Positions 42,166 to 52,709 of a stretch of DNA of 64,000 nucleotides are shown one piece after another. Location of the stretch: the NCBI GenBank assembly GCA_028023455.1, contig JAQFVV010000028.1, positions 1,185,501 to 1,249,500 on the forward strand, in the 5' to 3' direction. Origin of the DNA: Epiperipatus broadwayi. Lineage: Eukaryota > Onychophora > Udeonychophora > Euonychophora > Peripatidae. The translations under genes and the position numbers were made by a program. The notes beneath the pieces are model-generated. The model was not told the DNA's origin. It saw only the letters and a list, made by a program, of their open reading frames with translations, and made no database searches. Position 1 is the stretch's first letter; every line of letters begins with the position of its first letter.

Positions 42166-43014
42166 AAATTATGTAATTATTTTGTATTTTCCCATCAACA
42201 ATTTTTGACAAACATAATTCTATCTATATAGAGAAACAACTTATCTACAAGTCAGTATATTGGACAATTTATAATTTCATTTACATATTTTTAGGTTCTA
42301 TTTTATTTAATACTTAAATTTAGAATGCTTGTTTTAGTTTTAGAGTTTCATCATAGCTTTTAAATATTCAAGATAAAAGTGAAATTAGTTTGATTTCTTA
42401 AACATTTTTTTCCTTCTAAAAGGTATTAAAATAATGGAAGTGATTTTAATAATGAAAATTTATTTTAAGTTAAATCATTAACCTTTCTCCTAAAGAAATT
42501 AAAAAAAAAAAAATACCCAAGTAGGAAGATTACAAGTAATTTGAAAAGTGTTTAATAATAGATGGATGCAGTTATGTCATATATGAATCATAGTAATTCA
42601 GTATGCTAACATATGTTATAGTGGACATACTTAACATGCATGTGTGAAATATAGAAACATTTTCTGAAGTATTGTGTTTATATTTATTTGTTGCTTTTGT
42701 GAGGACAAACCATTCTTAACTGCAATCATTTTTATTGCCACTTCTGTCTTGCAAATCTTCAATTAACCTTTGATTTAATGGTAAATTTAAACAAAATAAT
42801 ATTTTGACCACCAGATAAAATGAATGCAAAAGAAAAAGCTATTCTGATGAGTACAAAAAAGGAATTATGGGGGTTCTGTAAAGAGAAAAAGTACTTGAAT
42901 AAATGTAGATTTTTATACATGAAAAAATAAAACATCCCTATAAAATAAGATCTACTCTTTTAGGGCAAAAATTAATATAAGATCTATTTTTGGTAAAATA
43001 TGGTAGGAAAATAT

Positions 43015-44270
43015 TTTATTAAATGGAGTTCTTAACTATAGCAATGGAGATTTGTTTGCATTATTGAACTAATTTCATCTATTCAAAAAATTAATAAAAT
43101 AAAATATTAGATATTTGAATTATATTTTTTAAATTCTAAGCAATTTAGCATTTGGCATCATTAAGAAAGAAAATACATCTTAAAATTAACAATTAAAGAT
43201 ATTGTTTATAAAATTTTAAGAGAAATTTCTTTAGTGATGTTGATAAAAAGGCATTGTTGTAAAAATATTTTTTGCTTTGCTATAAGAAAACTTTTATGAT
43301 TCATCTTCATAAAAATAAAGATTTTTAAATAAAATTTAATTCTAGTCATGTAGGCTTTGGGTTTAATATAAGTATTTTACAAAATTATTACATAAATAAT
43401 CTTAAATATGTAAACAAATGACTGAAAATTATAATTTTTGTTTTTAACATTGAAATAATCAGAAATTTCCATGAGGTAAAACAATCCACCATTCAGAAAT
43501 TGCCACTTCTATTGAGATCACGTGGGAGCAGCACTTCATTCATATGCAAATGGTATATGGTAATTACCTAAAAGTCTGTCTGATGCTGACATCTTCAGGT
43601 TTTTTTTTCAACTAATAATTTAAAATGATTTCTCTGGCAAAATAAACATGTGTATGTGGTAGTCTAACATTGTATATATACAAAAATAATGAAGAAAAAG
43701 TATAGTAATCAGAGTAACATTGTAATGCTCGCATCAACAAAAAATACATGGCATGACTATGAATATAAAAGAAGCCTTTAAATAAGCAGTAATGTATTGG
43801 AATCTTGTCTGAATTCATCTACTTCTATACAAACAAAGGGAATTAATTATTTAATATTGCTGATGATTATATATTTTTAAAATTTGTATTTGACCTCATA
43901 ATTTGTATTATTATTCAATAGATATTTTAATAAGTTTAATTGCAATTTTAATAATTGGATTTGAAATTTCGCAAAATAAATTATGCTGATTTCTTTAACC
44001 CTTGGTCTAAAATCCCCAATTATTTCTTTTGGAGATGGCATTGATGTGTTTTCAGCTTTCTTTCATCCTACAGGCTATTTAGCATGTTTATGTTTATTTG
44101 ATGATAAAATTAAAAATATAATATATACTGATTTGTAAGATTAAAAAACATGAAGATATCAGTAATCTACAGAGAAAGAATTTGCACCTAAACTGCACCC
44201 GAAGTTCTCACACTTTTGACAGCTCTTGCAGGATTACTTGGAACTGTCTTCTCATTGTAATTAGCACATT
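43015..44270. other. AT-rich sequence, nothing recognised
   Basis: A minus-strand frame at 43612-43818 shows no domain. A mildly GC-richer patch lies at 43495-43610. Confidence 0.4.
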
Positions 44271-44288
44271 CTTTATTTTATATATTTC

Positions 44289-44391
44289 ATATGTCATAGC
44301 ATTGGCCGGGAGGTGAACCCGCAACAACCGTCTGCAACCAACTGCTTGCTTGCAAGGAGGCTGCGCTGACCTCTCGACTAACAACGCTTGA
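44289..44391 (-). mobile_element. tRNA-derived SINE, subtype 2, with target-site duplication
   Basis: Minus strand: 'gcgttgttagtcgagaggtc' (A box), 'gcgggttcacctcccgg' (B box), 'gctatgacatatg'. Flanked by 'tttatatattt' (44277-44287 and 44393-44403). Partner of the copy at 14375-14480. Confidence 0.85.
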
Positions 44392-44424
44392 CTTTATATA
44401 TTTGTAAATACAAGTTATATACAT

Positions 44425-44515
44425 TCCACCTTTATTGTTAAAAGGAGCTTGCCTTGATAACAGTTTGAAATTGTTATTGATATTGGGATTGTCTAAGCAT
44501 TAACTGTTTATACTG
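44425..44515 (+). repeat. Family H repeat
   Basis: 'tttattgttaaaaggagctt' then 'gccttgataacagtttgaaa' matches the minus strand of 48400-48500 and 52640-52705. Three dispersed copies; function unknown. Confidence 0.75.
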
Positions 44516-44689
44516 TAATCTTCTTTATCTACCCATTACACCACCTGTCTTATATTGAAAACTCTAACATACTTAGTTTTATATTCTAGCTTATAATAAT
44601 TCTTCATAAAAAGATTTTTATACTACTTGGTATCGTCTTCATATACCTCTTTTATTATTTTATATTGTTTTCTTTTATTTGGTTATACA

Positions 44690-44795
44690 TATATTATTAA
44701 ATATTAAATCACCCCACATGGTTAAGAAATCCAGTACCGCCCTCTGTGAACTAATATATAAATACATGTGTGGTGATTTAATATTTGTATATTTA
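44690..44795. repeat. Short palindromic element
   Basis: 'aaatattaaatcaccccaca' (44698) and 'tgtgtggtgatttaatattt' (44767) are nearly perfect inverted ends of about 22 bp around a 45-bp centre containing 'ccgccctctgtgaac'. MITE-like. Confidence 0.75.
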
Positions 44796-44929
44796 TTTCA
44801 GTATAACGTTATGCACTGGGATTGTTTTCTATATATAAGAAAATATTAGCAATAGATAATCATAGTTGTGTAAATAGAAAAAAGCATCATTCCAAATTGT
44901 ACCCGCATGAATTATTAGTACAGTGATAA

Positions 44930-45105
44930 ATTTTCAGACTCTGGAACTCAAAATCCATAGGCCGTGGCAATCTTTGTTAATTCTGGTGCTCAGATTTCTT
45001 ATGAATTTCTGAGCAATAAATCATTAGTTTAGTTTTGCCCTTTGTGGGTCAGTACGCTGGTAATAGCAGATTTCCGGTGCTTAAACTTTTGTTGAACTCT
45101 AAATA
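44930..45105 (+). repeat. Family M repeat
   Basis: 'ctctggaactcaaaatccat' and 'aattctggtgctcagat...gaatttctga' match 53545-53625 ('ctctggttctaaaagttcat', 'aattctgatgtgcagact'). Old dispersed repeat. Confidence 0.5.
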
Positions 45106-45257
45106 ATAAACAAACAATTCAGTTGTTTTTTATTCTTACCTGTGTGAAAAAAGTAACCAAAAATTTTATTCTAGTAAATAAACTGAACGGTTATCCATAT
45201 GATTGCCAGGAGTCGATATCGACTAAATGACACTTAAGATAAAAGAAAATCCATTGA

Positions 45258-45475
45258 AGCTCACAGGTGATATAGTCAAAATAAGAGTCATATATCACAT
45301 GACCCTATACTCTTAAGCTTGTAACTTATAAACAATGAGGATTGCCAATTCCTCTTTTTCATGTGCCGTAGCATCGGTCGGGAAGCGAACCCGCTAACGC
45401 GGGACAATTGCTTGTAAGGCAGCTGTGCTGACCTCTCGACCATCAATCCTCATTGTTCACAGGTGATATATATTA
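45258..45475 (-). mobile_element. Complete tRNA-derived SINE with body and 14-bp duplication
   Basis: Flanked by 'tcacaggtgatata' at both ends (about 45259-45272 and 45459-45472). Minus strand: 'atggtcgagaggtcagcac' (A box), 'gcgggttcgcttcccga' (B box), then a body of about 85 bp ('gaggaattggcaatcctc', 'cttaagagtatagggtcatg', 'cttattttgacta'). The body recurs without a head at 56355-56445 on the plus strand. 'caatgaggattg' at the 5' end and its complement in the body form a terminal hairpin. This copy shows the full length that shorter SINE copies lack. Confidence 0.85.
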
Positions 45476-45479
45476 AAAA

Positions 45480-46415
45480 GAATGTCTATGTATTAATCTT
45501 TTTTTTAAATAAAAAAAACTTTTCATTACTTTGTAATTTAATTACTTTTTTTTTTTTTTTAAATGAATAGTATGAGTTTATTCTTTTTTATTGTTAAACC
45601 AGAGAAAGGCAGAGAAAACTGCTTATTTATATTCAATTAATTGGACATTACTAATTAGGTAGCTTTGAAAAATATAGTTTTTCAGTTGACACCTCAGAAT
45701 TATTGTTCTTGGAAGAAATATTTTGTTCCTATGGTAACAATTCTCTTTAAAATTAATTAATACAATAAAACAACTATTTCGTTTTACAGAGCAAGTAATA
45801 CCACATCGTTTTTCATTTTGATTCGTATCACTTTGTTTTAAAAATAATAACTTTATTTAAAAATATAATAATTAAAAGCTATTAATCTTAAGCATTCTAA
45901 AATTACGGTTTCTGTTATATATATAGTTGTTTTTTTAAGTGCACTTAAATAGCGTGTCAGAAAAACTTCTAAGGACAATTAGAATAATAGGCTATTCAAC
46001 TTGCGTTTTGAAAATAATTTATAAAAAGAAATATTAGCACAGACTATTCTGCTTTCCCATTAAAATTTTAATTAAGTAATAATAATTGAGCGCTTTTATT
46101 GCTTGGGAGTTTATACGAATTTTGAGTATCGGAAATCACAGGGAGGCCATGATCTAAGAAACTAAACTTTAGCTCCAGAAGTCTGCCTTTCTATAACGGC
46201 CCTGAACTACAAAGAGCGATTTAGTCAGTCGACTTCGACTACAATTATTGAATCCAGCTTACTATTTTGATGTCTGAGAATCAAGTGATATTCATAGCAA
46301 CTAAGAACACGTATATTAACTAATACGAAGTGAAGAGTAATACCTTTCATAGTTTCTACATTTTATAAAATTATTAAAGTTGTAATTATAAATTTATTTA
46401 ACGCACACTGATTAC
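45480..46415. other. Mostly non-repetitive stretch
   Basis: T and A runs at 45507-45560. From 45950 to 46340 the sequence keeps CpGs and is less repetitive ('ctataacggccctgaac', 'cagtcgacttcgacta'), but I found no open frame or RNA gene. Confidence 0.4.
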
Positions 46416-46417
46416 GT

Positions 46418-46650
46418 AAGTAATATTTACTAAGACAATAAACATAAAGCATGTGCGGTTGAAAATGCGAAGGTAGGGACCTCTACAGGTCTTAACCACA
46501 AGCTTTTCTTCCAATGCGTAAGCTTGTGGTTAAGACCTGTAGAGGTCCCTACCTTCGCATTTTCAACCGCACATTGTGGTTAAGACCTGTAGAGGTCCCT
46601 ACCTTCGCATTTTCAACCGCACATGCTTTAGGTTTATTGCCTTAGTAAAT
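46418..46650. repeat. Family G foldback, near-perfect, with one arm duplicated
   Basis: Left arm 46451-46506 ('catgtgcggttgaaaatgcg' ... 'ggtcttaaccacaagctt'), 12-bp loop, right arm 46519-46571 exactly complementary, then a second copy of the right arm at 46573-46624. The flanks 'actaagacaataaacataaa' and the complement of 'gcctta' context continue the pairing. Much more GC-rich than its surroundings. Relatives at 5.8 and 55.3 kb. Confidence 0.88.
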
Positions 46651-46777
46651 AAAATTATTAAAACAATACGAATTACCATACTTTACTTTAAAAAAAAAGC
46701 TTAGAAATATTTAAATTACATTTCCCGAATGTTTGTGATGGTGATATTTTAGTTTTATGTTGTATAATCAAATATTA

Positions 46778-47240
46778 AGTATTAAATGTCTTTAGAAAAA
46801 TTAAACTTTATTTAAATTTTCCAATTACATTCAATTAAAATAAATCACAAACCTTCAAGAAAATACTAAGTATTTGGAATAGACCCTGTACCACATCAAA
46901 CTTTAGACATTATAAAAATTTGTCTAAAACTGGCCAAAGTAAAAAAAATCAATTAACTTTCTTATGTAAATGTAAATCTGAAGGGATAGTTTCTAACGGT
47001 TTGCAGCTAAAATCTCCAATTCACTCCAAGAGAACAAGAAAATTTACTCAAAAAGCAAGTGAAGCTCTGTTAAAAGAAAGAATAAATGATCAAAGATTTT
47101 CCAAGAATCAAACCTTGCATTGCATTAGTAATGAATATGTATGTATATACTAACCTGTGTGCCATCACTAACAGTTGAATGTGATTGGAAAATTTAAATA
47201 AGGTTAAATTTTTCTAAAGACATTCAATACTTATTAATGA
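46778..47240. repeat. Inverted repeats enclosing a PLE fragment
   Basis: 'aaatgtctttagaaaaatta' plus 'aaattttccaattacattca' (46785-46838) and the complement of 47178-47236 ('gaatgtctttagaaaaattt') are inverted ends of about 60 bp. Confidence 0.75.
46920..47130 (+). pseudogene. Probable Penelope-like element N-terminal fragment
   Basis: An open frame whose LTFLCKCKSEGIVSNGLQLK and ALLKERINDQR resemble the region ahead of the reverse transcriptase in Penelope-like elements (usual ..FL..C....I.P..L......LL.ERI). No reverse transcriptase follows. Taken with the enclosing inverted repeats, it may be a captured or truncated piece. The similarity is from memory of the family and moderate. Confidence 0.5.
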
Positions 47241-47324
47241 TGGAAATAGTTCAACTAGTTTAACATATTACTAATTCACCACTTCCTTTATTTTGCTGTA
47301 ATATTTTATACAAATGCAATTTAT

Positions 47325-47562
47325 TGACATTATTTTGAAAACTTTTTAGGAAAAACCTTTTATTGTACATATATGTACACACAATGTTACATTTCAACTG
47401 TCCTACAGTCTTCTTCAGAGTCAGTTTTTTTACTTTTAAAAAATTAAAATAAAAGTGACTCTGAAGAAGACTGCAGGATGGTTGAAATATAAGATTGTGT
47501 ATGCATATATGTACAATAAAAGGTTTTTGCTAAAAAGTGTTCAAAATAGATTGGATTTTATA
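47325..47562. repeat. Foldback family K with two hammerhead-like arms
   Basis: Arms 47330-47430 and 47455-47560 ('ttttattgtacatatatgta' against 'catatatgtacaataaaa'). Each arm has CTGAAGA, an extra A, a GACTG...-type stem and GAAAT. In the left arm (minus strand) ATGTA/TACAT forms stem III followed by A. Stem I near the core does not pair well. Confidence 0.65.
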
Positions 47563-47569
47563 TAGTCCA

Positions 47570-47940
47570 ACATATAAACAAAAATTTAAATAACATTTTA
47601 TTAAACAAGGAAGATTAATACAAACAACAATATCACATGACTTCACATATGCTTATTTCTATTTTTTCAAAAACAGATATCCATTCTACACTACAGCAAT
47701 CTATAGTAAGATCATATAATTAATAAATGTCTAAAGGTATAGTATTATGTAAAATTGTTGTTTTTGCCTTTGTTATTTCGAATATCAAAGTCTCACTTCA
47801 ATACAATAAATTAAATAACATTTAAATCATAATTAACTGGTATAATAATAGCTCTCTATATAGCTAAATTTAGTTTCAATAGTTATTCACTGTGATAGGA
47901 TATATTTTAACTCATCAAAAACAGTAATGCATAGGATTCT
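47570..47940. other. AT-rich sequence, nothing recognised
   Basis: No gene or repeat partner found. Confidence 0.4.
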
Positions 47941-47949
47941 GTCAGTATA

Positions 47950-48275
47950 TATTATAATCGATTCCGTTATATTTGGCGAGCCCAACTGTGAAGCATTAAA
48001 TCAATGATTTCCAGGCATTAGATATAATCGATTCTGTTATATTTGGCTTATTAAATATAAGTGATTCCGTTATATTTGACACTTCAACTGGGACGATTAA
48101 ATGTCATTCCATTATATTTGGCACATCAACTAGGGCTATTAAATATAAGCTATTCCATTATATTTGGCGAGCCCAACTGTGAAGCATTAAATCAATGATT
48201 TCCAGGCATTAAATATAAACAATTCTGTTATATTTGGCTTATTAAATATAAGGAATTCCGTTATAATATATATTG
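47950..48275. repeat. Complex tandem repeat with TTATATTTGGC units
   Basis: Short units built on 'attccgttatatttggc' recur about seven times. A larger unit of 191 bp is repeated (47961 and 48152: 'tatatttggcgagcccaact'). 'tttggcgagcccaactg' and 'cttcaactgggacg' resemble LTR-retrotransposon primer-binding-site junctions, but no LTR or gag-pol is present. Confidence 0.8.
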
Positions 48276-48399
48276 ATGTATTAATAAATATAAACCCTTA
48301 TTATATTTCTTTTTTTTATTAATTATTTTTGTTGTTGTCTTCATTTAACATATGTAATTTTTAATTAAAATAGACTACATTTGTGTATATATGTATGAT

Positions 48400-48505
48400 C
48401 ATTAAAATCAGTCAACACAATCCCAATATCAAATGCAATCAACAATCTCAATCCGTTGTCAAGGCAACCTTCTTTTAACAATAAAGATGGAATCCTACCT
48501 TTATT
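48400..48505 (-). repeat. Family H repeat
   Basis: Minus strand 'tttattgttaaaagaaggtt' and 'gccttgacaacggattgag', then 'gatattgggattgtgttga'; pairs with 44425-44515. Confidence 0.75.
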
Positions 48506-48782
48506 TGTGGGCCAATATATTTAAATAGACACTAAAGATTGCAATTTGACCACAAAGATTGAAATTATTGCTACAAAGAAGTTTAAATAAACATCTTTAA
48601 TCACATATATACATACATACATATTTGTCTTTAATTTTAATGACTGATGCTTTTTTTAAAAGTAATTAAGAAATTAGCATCTTATAGACTGTGGCTGGAA
48701 GAGAAGAAAATGCTCAGAAGATATTCACACTGTTTTGGCTTAGTTTTCACTTGAAGATTTTGAAGTATAATTTAACACAGAG

Positions 48783-49292
48783 GCTAAACTCTCCATACAG
48801 TAGTGCCATCCAGTGCAAGCCAGAGAAAACAATGGATGCAAGAAGGTTTGTAGATAGAATTTTTATCTAGTGCCTCATCCAATATCCCTAGACAAGTTTC
48901 TAGTTTGTGGCTTTCATCAGTGATGAACTTTGGATCTGAAAGCACTGCACCTAAATCTCAGAATGTAATGCAACCCTCCAGCAGCCACCTTTTACCTTAT
49001 TAGCTACTATAAAGCTTTGACTCCACATGAAAACACAATAGTGTTTTCAATTCAAGCTCATTAACTTGTATAGTCAGTTCCATATTTTTCAGTGTCTTTG
49101 ATTCTTTAGTTCCCACAGTCACCATAATCCTATTGGGCAGGATTGGTATTAAAACACTAAAATTCATGTGACCACCATTTTTGCATCCATTGATTATTCT
49201 GGCTTGCAATGAGTAGTACTACTGTATAAAAAGTTTAGCCTCTGTATAAACAGCTTGTGTAAACATAAAGAATGGTGATCATGTGATGTGAA
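48783..49292. repeat. Family A repeat, near full length
   Basis: 'ctaaactctccatacagtag' to 'ggtgatcatgtgatg', with 'ccctccagcagccacctttt', 'gggcaggattggtatta' and an inverted arm at 49178-49245. The minus-strand hammerhead at about 48886-48930 has CTGATGA and GAAAC, with the stem III palindrome changed to ACTTGT. It ends with the 'aacagcttgtgtaaacat' terminus. Confidence 0.82.
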
Positions 49293-49294
49293 GT

Positions 49295-50185
49295 ATAATT
49301 TAAAATGATTTTTTGTCTGCTTATAAAATATTTTATTTAGACATACACAGATAAACTTTTATTTATGTTTTATTTTTAAAAGAAGGGAGTAATAAATTTG
49401 ATTGTAATATAAATAAAAAAAGATGCCCATTACTTCATTATATATCAAAATTAAGTTGGTGTTAAAATCTTTTAAAATATTGAAATTTTTTGTAAAAAAA
49501 TGTCAGATTTTTAAACAGAATTTGATAGATTTATTATAAATCTATTTTAGTTCATTAATATTAAAAAAAAAAAACATAAAAAAAAATGAATTTGTTAAAT
49601 TTTAATATGATAATTCACTGAAATATTTTAATAACATTTATAGTATAAGTCACTTTCTAAATATTTAAAACAGACAAATGTAATTTTTTAGGATATTATT
49701 CACTTATAAAATTAAATTTAAAAGAAATAAAATCCAATTTATTGAGTTTTAGTATAAAATAAAGATTTTCTAAAAACAGAAATCTTGAATCATTTTCAAA
49801 AACTCTCACCAGGTGAAACAATAAAAAGTGTTAGAATGGAAAAGGGTTATTAAATTAGTTTGTACAAATATTTACAAACAAAATTCTTAAAAAGTGTATA
49901 TGGAAAGTTTTTATACATAAACAAAAATATAAATGGCTAAATCAATTAACTTAAATTTTTGGATGAGTTTGGATTTATGAAATGGGATAAAACATCTATT
50001 ATTTTAAATCCAAAACACTCCAAATGTTCAAAAGCCCTAGAATTGAGGATTTTAAATAATGTTATTTTACCATTATATACTGTGTGTGTGATTAAAACTT
50101 TTTTTGTATTCATATAAATATAATGTTTGCTACTAACCATCAAATTATGTTTCTATGATGACCTTAAATCCAAATGCCATAAGTA
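49295..50185. other. AT-rich sequence, no gene
   Basis: A 65-codon minus-strand frame (49946-50143) without motif. No repeat partner. Confidence 0.4.
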
Positions 50186-50189
50186 TTTG

Positions 50190-50552
50190 CTCATCATCAT
50201 CATCAACTATTACCAATCCACTGCAGAATGGTCTCTACAAGTTCAAACCATCTTCTCCGATCTTTAGCTTCTCTTCTCCACATCACCCCGGCACACTTCC
50301 TTATTTTATCCATCTATCTCACATGTGGTCTCTTTCTGGATCTTTTACAATTCCTTGGAATCTAGCTTAAGATTTCAATTGTCCATCTATTATTATCTTT
50401 TCTAGCAATATGTCCAGTGCAACTAACTCCACTTCAGTCTTTTAATTTTTTCAACAAGATCAGTACCACCTGTTTGTTCTCTTACCCATATATTGCATTT
50501 TTGATTTGTTCTTGTTACTCCTAAAATGCTTCTCTCCATACTTCTTTGAGTA
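50190..50552 (-). mobile_element. RTE 3' fragment
   Basis: 3' tail 'tcatcatcatcatcaactat' to a 5' break in 'cttctttgagtatgatgct'. 'atgatgctcatac' at the 5' edge echoes the tail. About 360 bp; decayed coding. Confidence 0.9.
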
Positions 50553-50954
50553 TGATGCTCATACTGTATTTAATATATAACTATATTTAGGGTTTTATTG
50601 AAAAGCTTAAAAGTAAATAAATTTTTTGTTGAATTTTAAACAATAACTAATTATTATTTTAAACATTAACTAATTTTTATTTGCTTATGGTTTGTGTCTG
50701 TTCTCACCAAAGATTTTAAATAAATTTAATTTTCATTATTACGGACTGTCATTAAGATTACCCACTGTCACAAATATTTTGAAACATCCCAATTTTCAGC
50801 TCTTTTTATAGGCAGAATATCTCGATTTATTATATAATGTTAAGCAATAAATAAAGATGTTTAAAACATCCTTGATAATAATAGAGAATGTGATAGCAAA
50901 ATAATTAAAATATAAAAATGGATGGAAAATTGTTTTGTAGAATGAGAATTTAAT

Positions 50955-52340
50955 TAGAACAAATGCCAAACACTGCCAATTTAAGAATTTTTTTAGAAGA
51001 GTTAAAAGATAAAACAGAGGACTTGCCCGTGATCTCTCTTTATAGTCTGTTATAAGATGGCTATAAACTTACAATGTTTTGAACCATTTTGTGAAACTCC
51101 TAAATCCTATTATAACATTTTTTTAAAAAAAAAAAAAAAGGTGGGGGGGGGGGAGGAAGTCCAGAATTAGAAAATGAAACTTGTCTTTCTGATTTAACAT
51201 TCTCTACATATATTATGAAACATTTGCAAACACTTAATTTGATTTTACAAAGAAGGGGGGGGGGGCATGATTAGTGATTTGTTATAAAGTGTACTTAGTT
51301 TTGAAGCTAAACTTCGGCTTTTTATGCATGATCTTAAGTGCAGAATATTTAATCATTTTCCACGAGTAAAAAAAAATATGATTAATATCAAACAAGATAA
51401 ATTGAACCACTAAACATCATATGATTATCATTTCATATGCTTGCTCATAGCTGTTATTAAAACAGGCAAAACTCTCCATACAGTAGTGCCACTCAGTGTA
51501 AGCCAGAGTTATCAATGGATGCCAGAAGGCTTGTGCATAAAATCCCTACCTAGTGCCTACTCATCCAATATCCCCAGACTAGTTTTTAGCTTGTGGCATT
51601 CATCAGTGAGTAACCCTTGGATCTGAAAGCACTGCACTTAGATTGTTGTGTTTTCAATTTTTTTCTCATAGTTTTGTAGTTAAGTAGAGATAAAAGGTGG
51701 TTGCTGGAGGGTTGAATTAGATCCTAAGATCTAGGTGCAGTGCTCTCAGATCCAAGATTTCACACTGATGAAATCCACAAGCTAGAACTAGTCTAGAGAT
51801 ATTGGATGAGTAGGAACTAGATAGGGATTTTATGCACAAGCCTTCTGGCATCCACTGATTACTCTGGTTTGCACTGAGTGGCACTACTGTATGGAGAGTT
51901 TTTCCTGTTTTAAGATAAATTGAAAGAATTGCAAGTGGATTTCAAAGTAGATTTGAAAAGTTTTAAATCTACATTTGCATATTTTGTGAACTCATTTATT
52001 TGTGATATTATTGAAGATGGGTTTCCAATTTGTGAAGTAATACATATCTAAAAAGTGTCTGGGGAATTGGAATTATTAGAGATGAAAAAGATCATGTATT
52101 GCAAATGCATCATAAATCTAATTCACTAATTAAATTTTGAAAATCCATGCCAGAGTCAAAATATCCACACATAAGGAAAGTTGCTTGTGATCTAACATTC
52201 AGTTGTTTGTGCAACATATTGCTGTGAATCTTTGTACTTCACAATGACAGCACACCAATCAGCATTTCACAGAATTGCTGTGAACAGCTTTAACAACTTA
52301 TATGCAAAATTCTAAAGACTTGATCAAATGTTTTTATTAA
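50955..52340 (+). pseudogene. hAT-superfamily transposase relic, split by a family A insertion
   Basis: In order: NAKHCQFKNF then FLEELKDKTEDLPVI and VIRWL (usual N.....QF..FLEEL......VRWLS); FEAKLRLFMHDLK and FNHFPRV (usual F..KL.LW......HFP); after the insertion KLKELQVDFKVDLKSF; EMKKDHVLQMHHKSNSLIKF; SKYPHIRKVACDLTF; and ATYCCESLYFTMTAHQSAF (usual STY.CE..FS.M...KS). The last is the hAT C-terminal dimerisation region. Several frameshifts and stops, plus A and G runs at 51121-51155 and 51254-51266. The pattern resembles the ZBED5/SCAND3-like hAT group. No terminal inverted repeats were identified. Confidence 0.78.
51407..51911. repeat. Family A repeat, full length, inside the hAT relic
   Basis: Flanked by the 13-bp duplication 'aagataaattgaa' (about 51394-51406 and 51912-51924); removing it restores the hAT reading. 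Left end 'ccactaaacatcatatgatt', right end 'gagagtttttcctgtttt'. Inverted arms each contain a hammerhead: left on minus (about 51573-51614, GAAA changed to AAAA), right on plus (about 51765-51806, GAAA shortened to GAA). Both are inactive by one change in the same box. Confidence 0.9.
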
Positions 52341-52344
52341 ATGT

Positions 52345-52630
52345 TATATTTTTTGTTAATGAATTTTTGTTATATTGTATTTTTATTATTAAAATTTTGA
52401 AATAATTATTTTGTATTTATTTATTTCTTTTAATTATATACTTCATACAGCATTTAAAACTTGTGTAGAATATATCATCATATTAATTAAGTGAAATAAA
52501 ATTTGAACTATATGTATTTATTTTTGTGTACCTAACTAATATGGTGTGGCTCTTTACAATACATGAAAAACTGTCATGTGGTTCTCATTGATCTCATGCA
52601 TGCCCATCCCTGATACATACATATATATAT
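52345..52630. other. AT-rich sequence, nothing recognised
   Basis: No gene; a short TA tract near 52622. Confidence 0.4.
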
Positions 52631-52634
52631 ATGA

Positions 52635-52705
52635 CATAATTTCATTAAAAACCAATCAACAATTTCAAACTGTTGTTAAGGCAGCCCCCTTTTAACAATA
52701 AAGTT
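52635..52705 (-). repeat. Family H repeat
   Basis: 'aacaatttcaaactgttgtt' and 'aaggcagcccccttttaaca', minus-strand match to 44425-44515. Confidence 0.72.
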
Positions 52706-52709
52706 ATTT

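Larger units (their letters stand above)
41766..43010. mobile_element. Mariner-like DNA transposon relic with TA flanks
   Basis: Left end 'taccatgtgtccctgaaaat' then 'aagatct'. Right end, as complement, 'taccatattttaccaaaaat' then 'agatctta'. The ends are imperfect inverted repeats directly after TA, the Tc1/mariner target. Internal landmarks ('gcatgattttttagaatgct', 'gtacttgaataaatgtagat', 'gcaaaaattaatataaga') remind me of an 'AAAATAAGA' repeat family seen in vertebrate genomes; this is from memory. About 1.04 kb without the family A insertion at 41970-42160. No transposase frame is recognisable. Confidence 0.6.

Noticed and set aside
44281-44403. SINE and nearby family H as one composite element
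   Set aside because: The SINE has its own 11-bp duplication; family H occurs elsewhere without it.
47950-48275. LTR retrotransposon
   Set aside because: No paired LTRs, no polypurine tract and no gag or pol motif near the primer-binding-like units.
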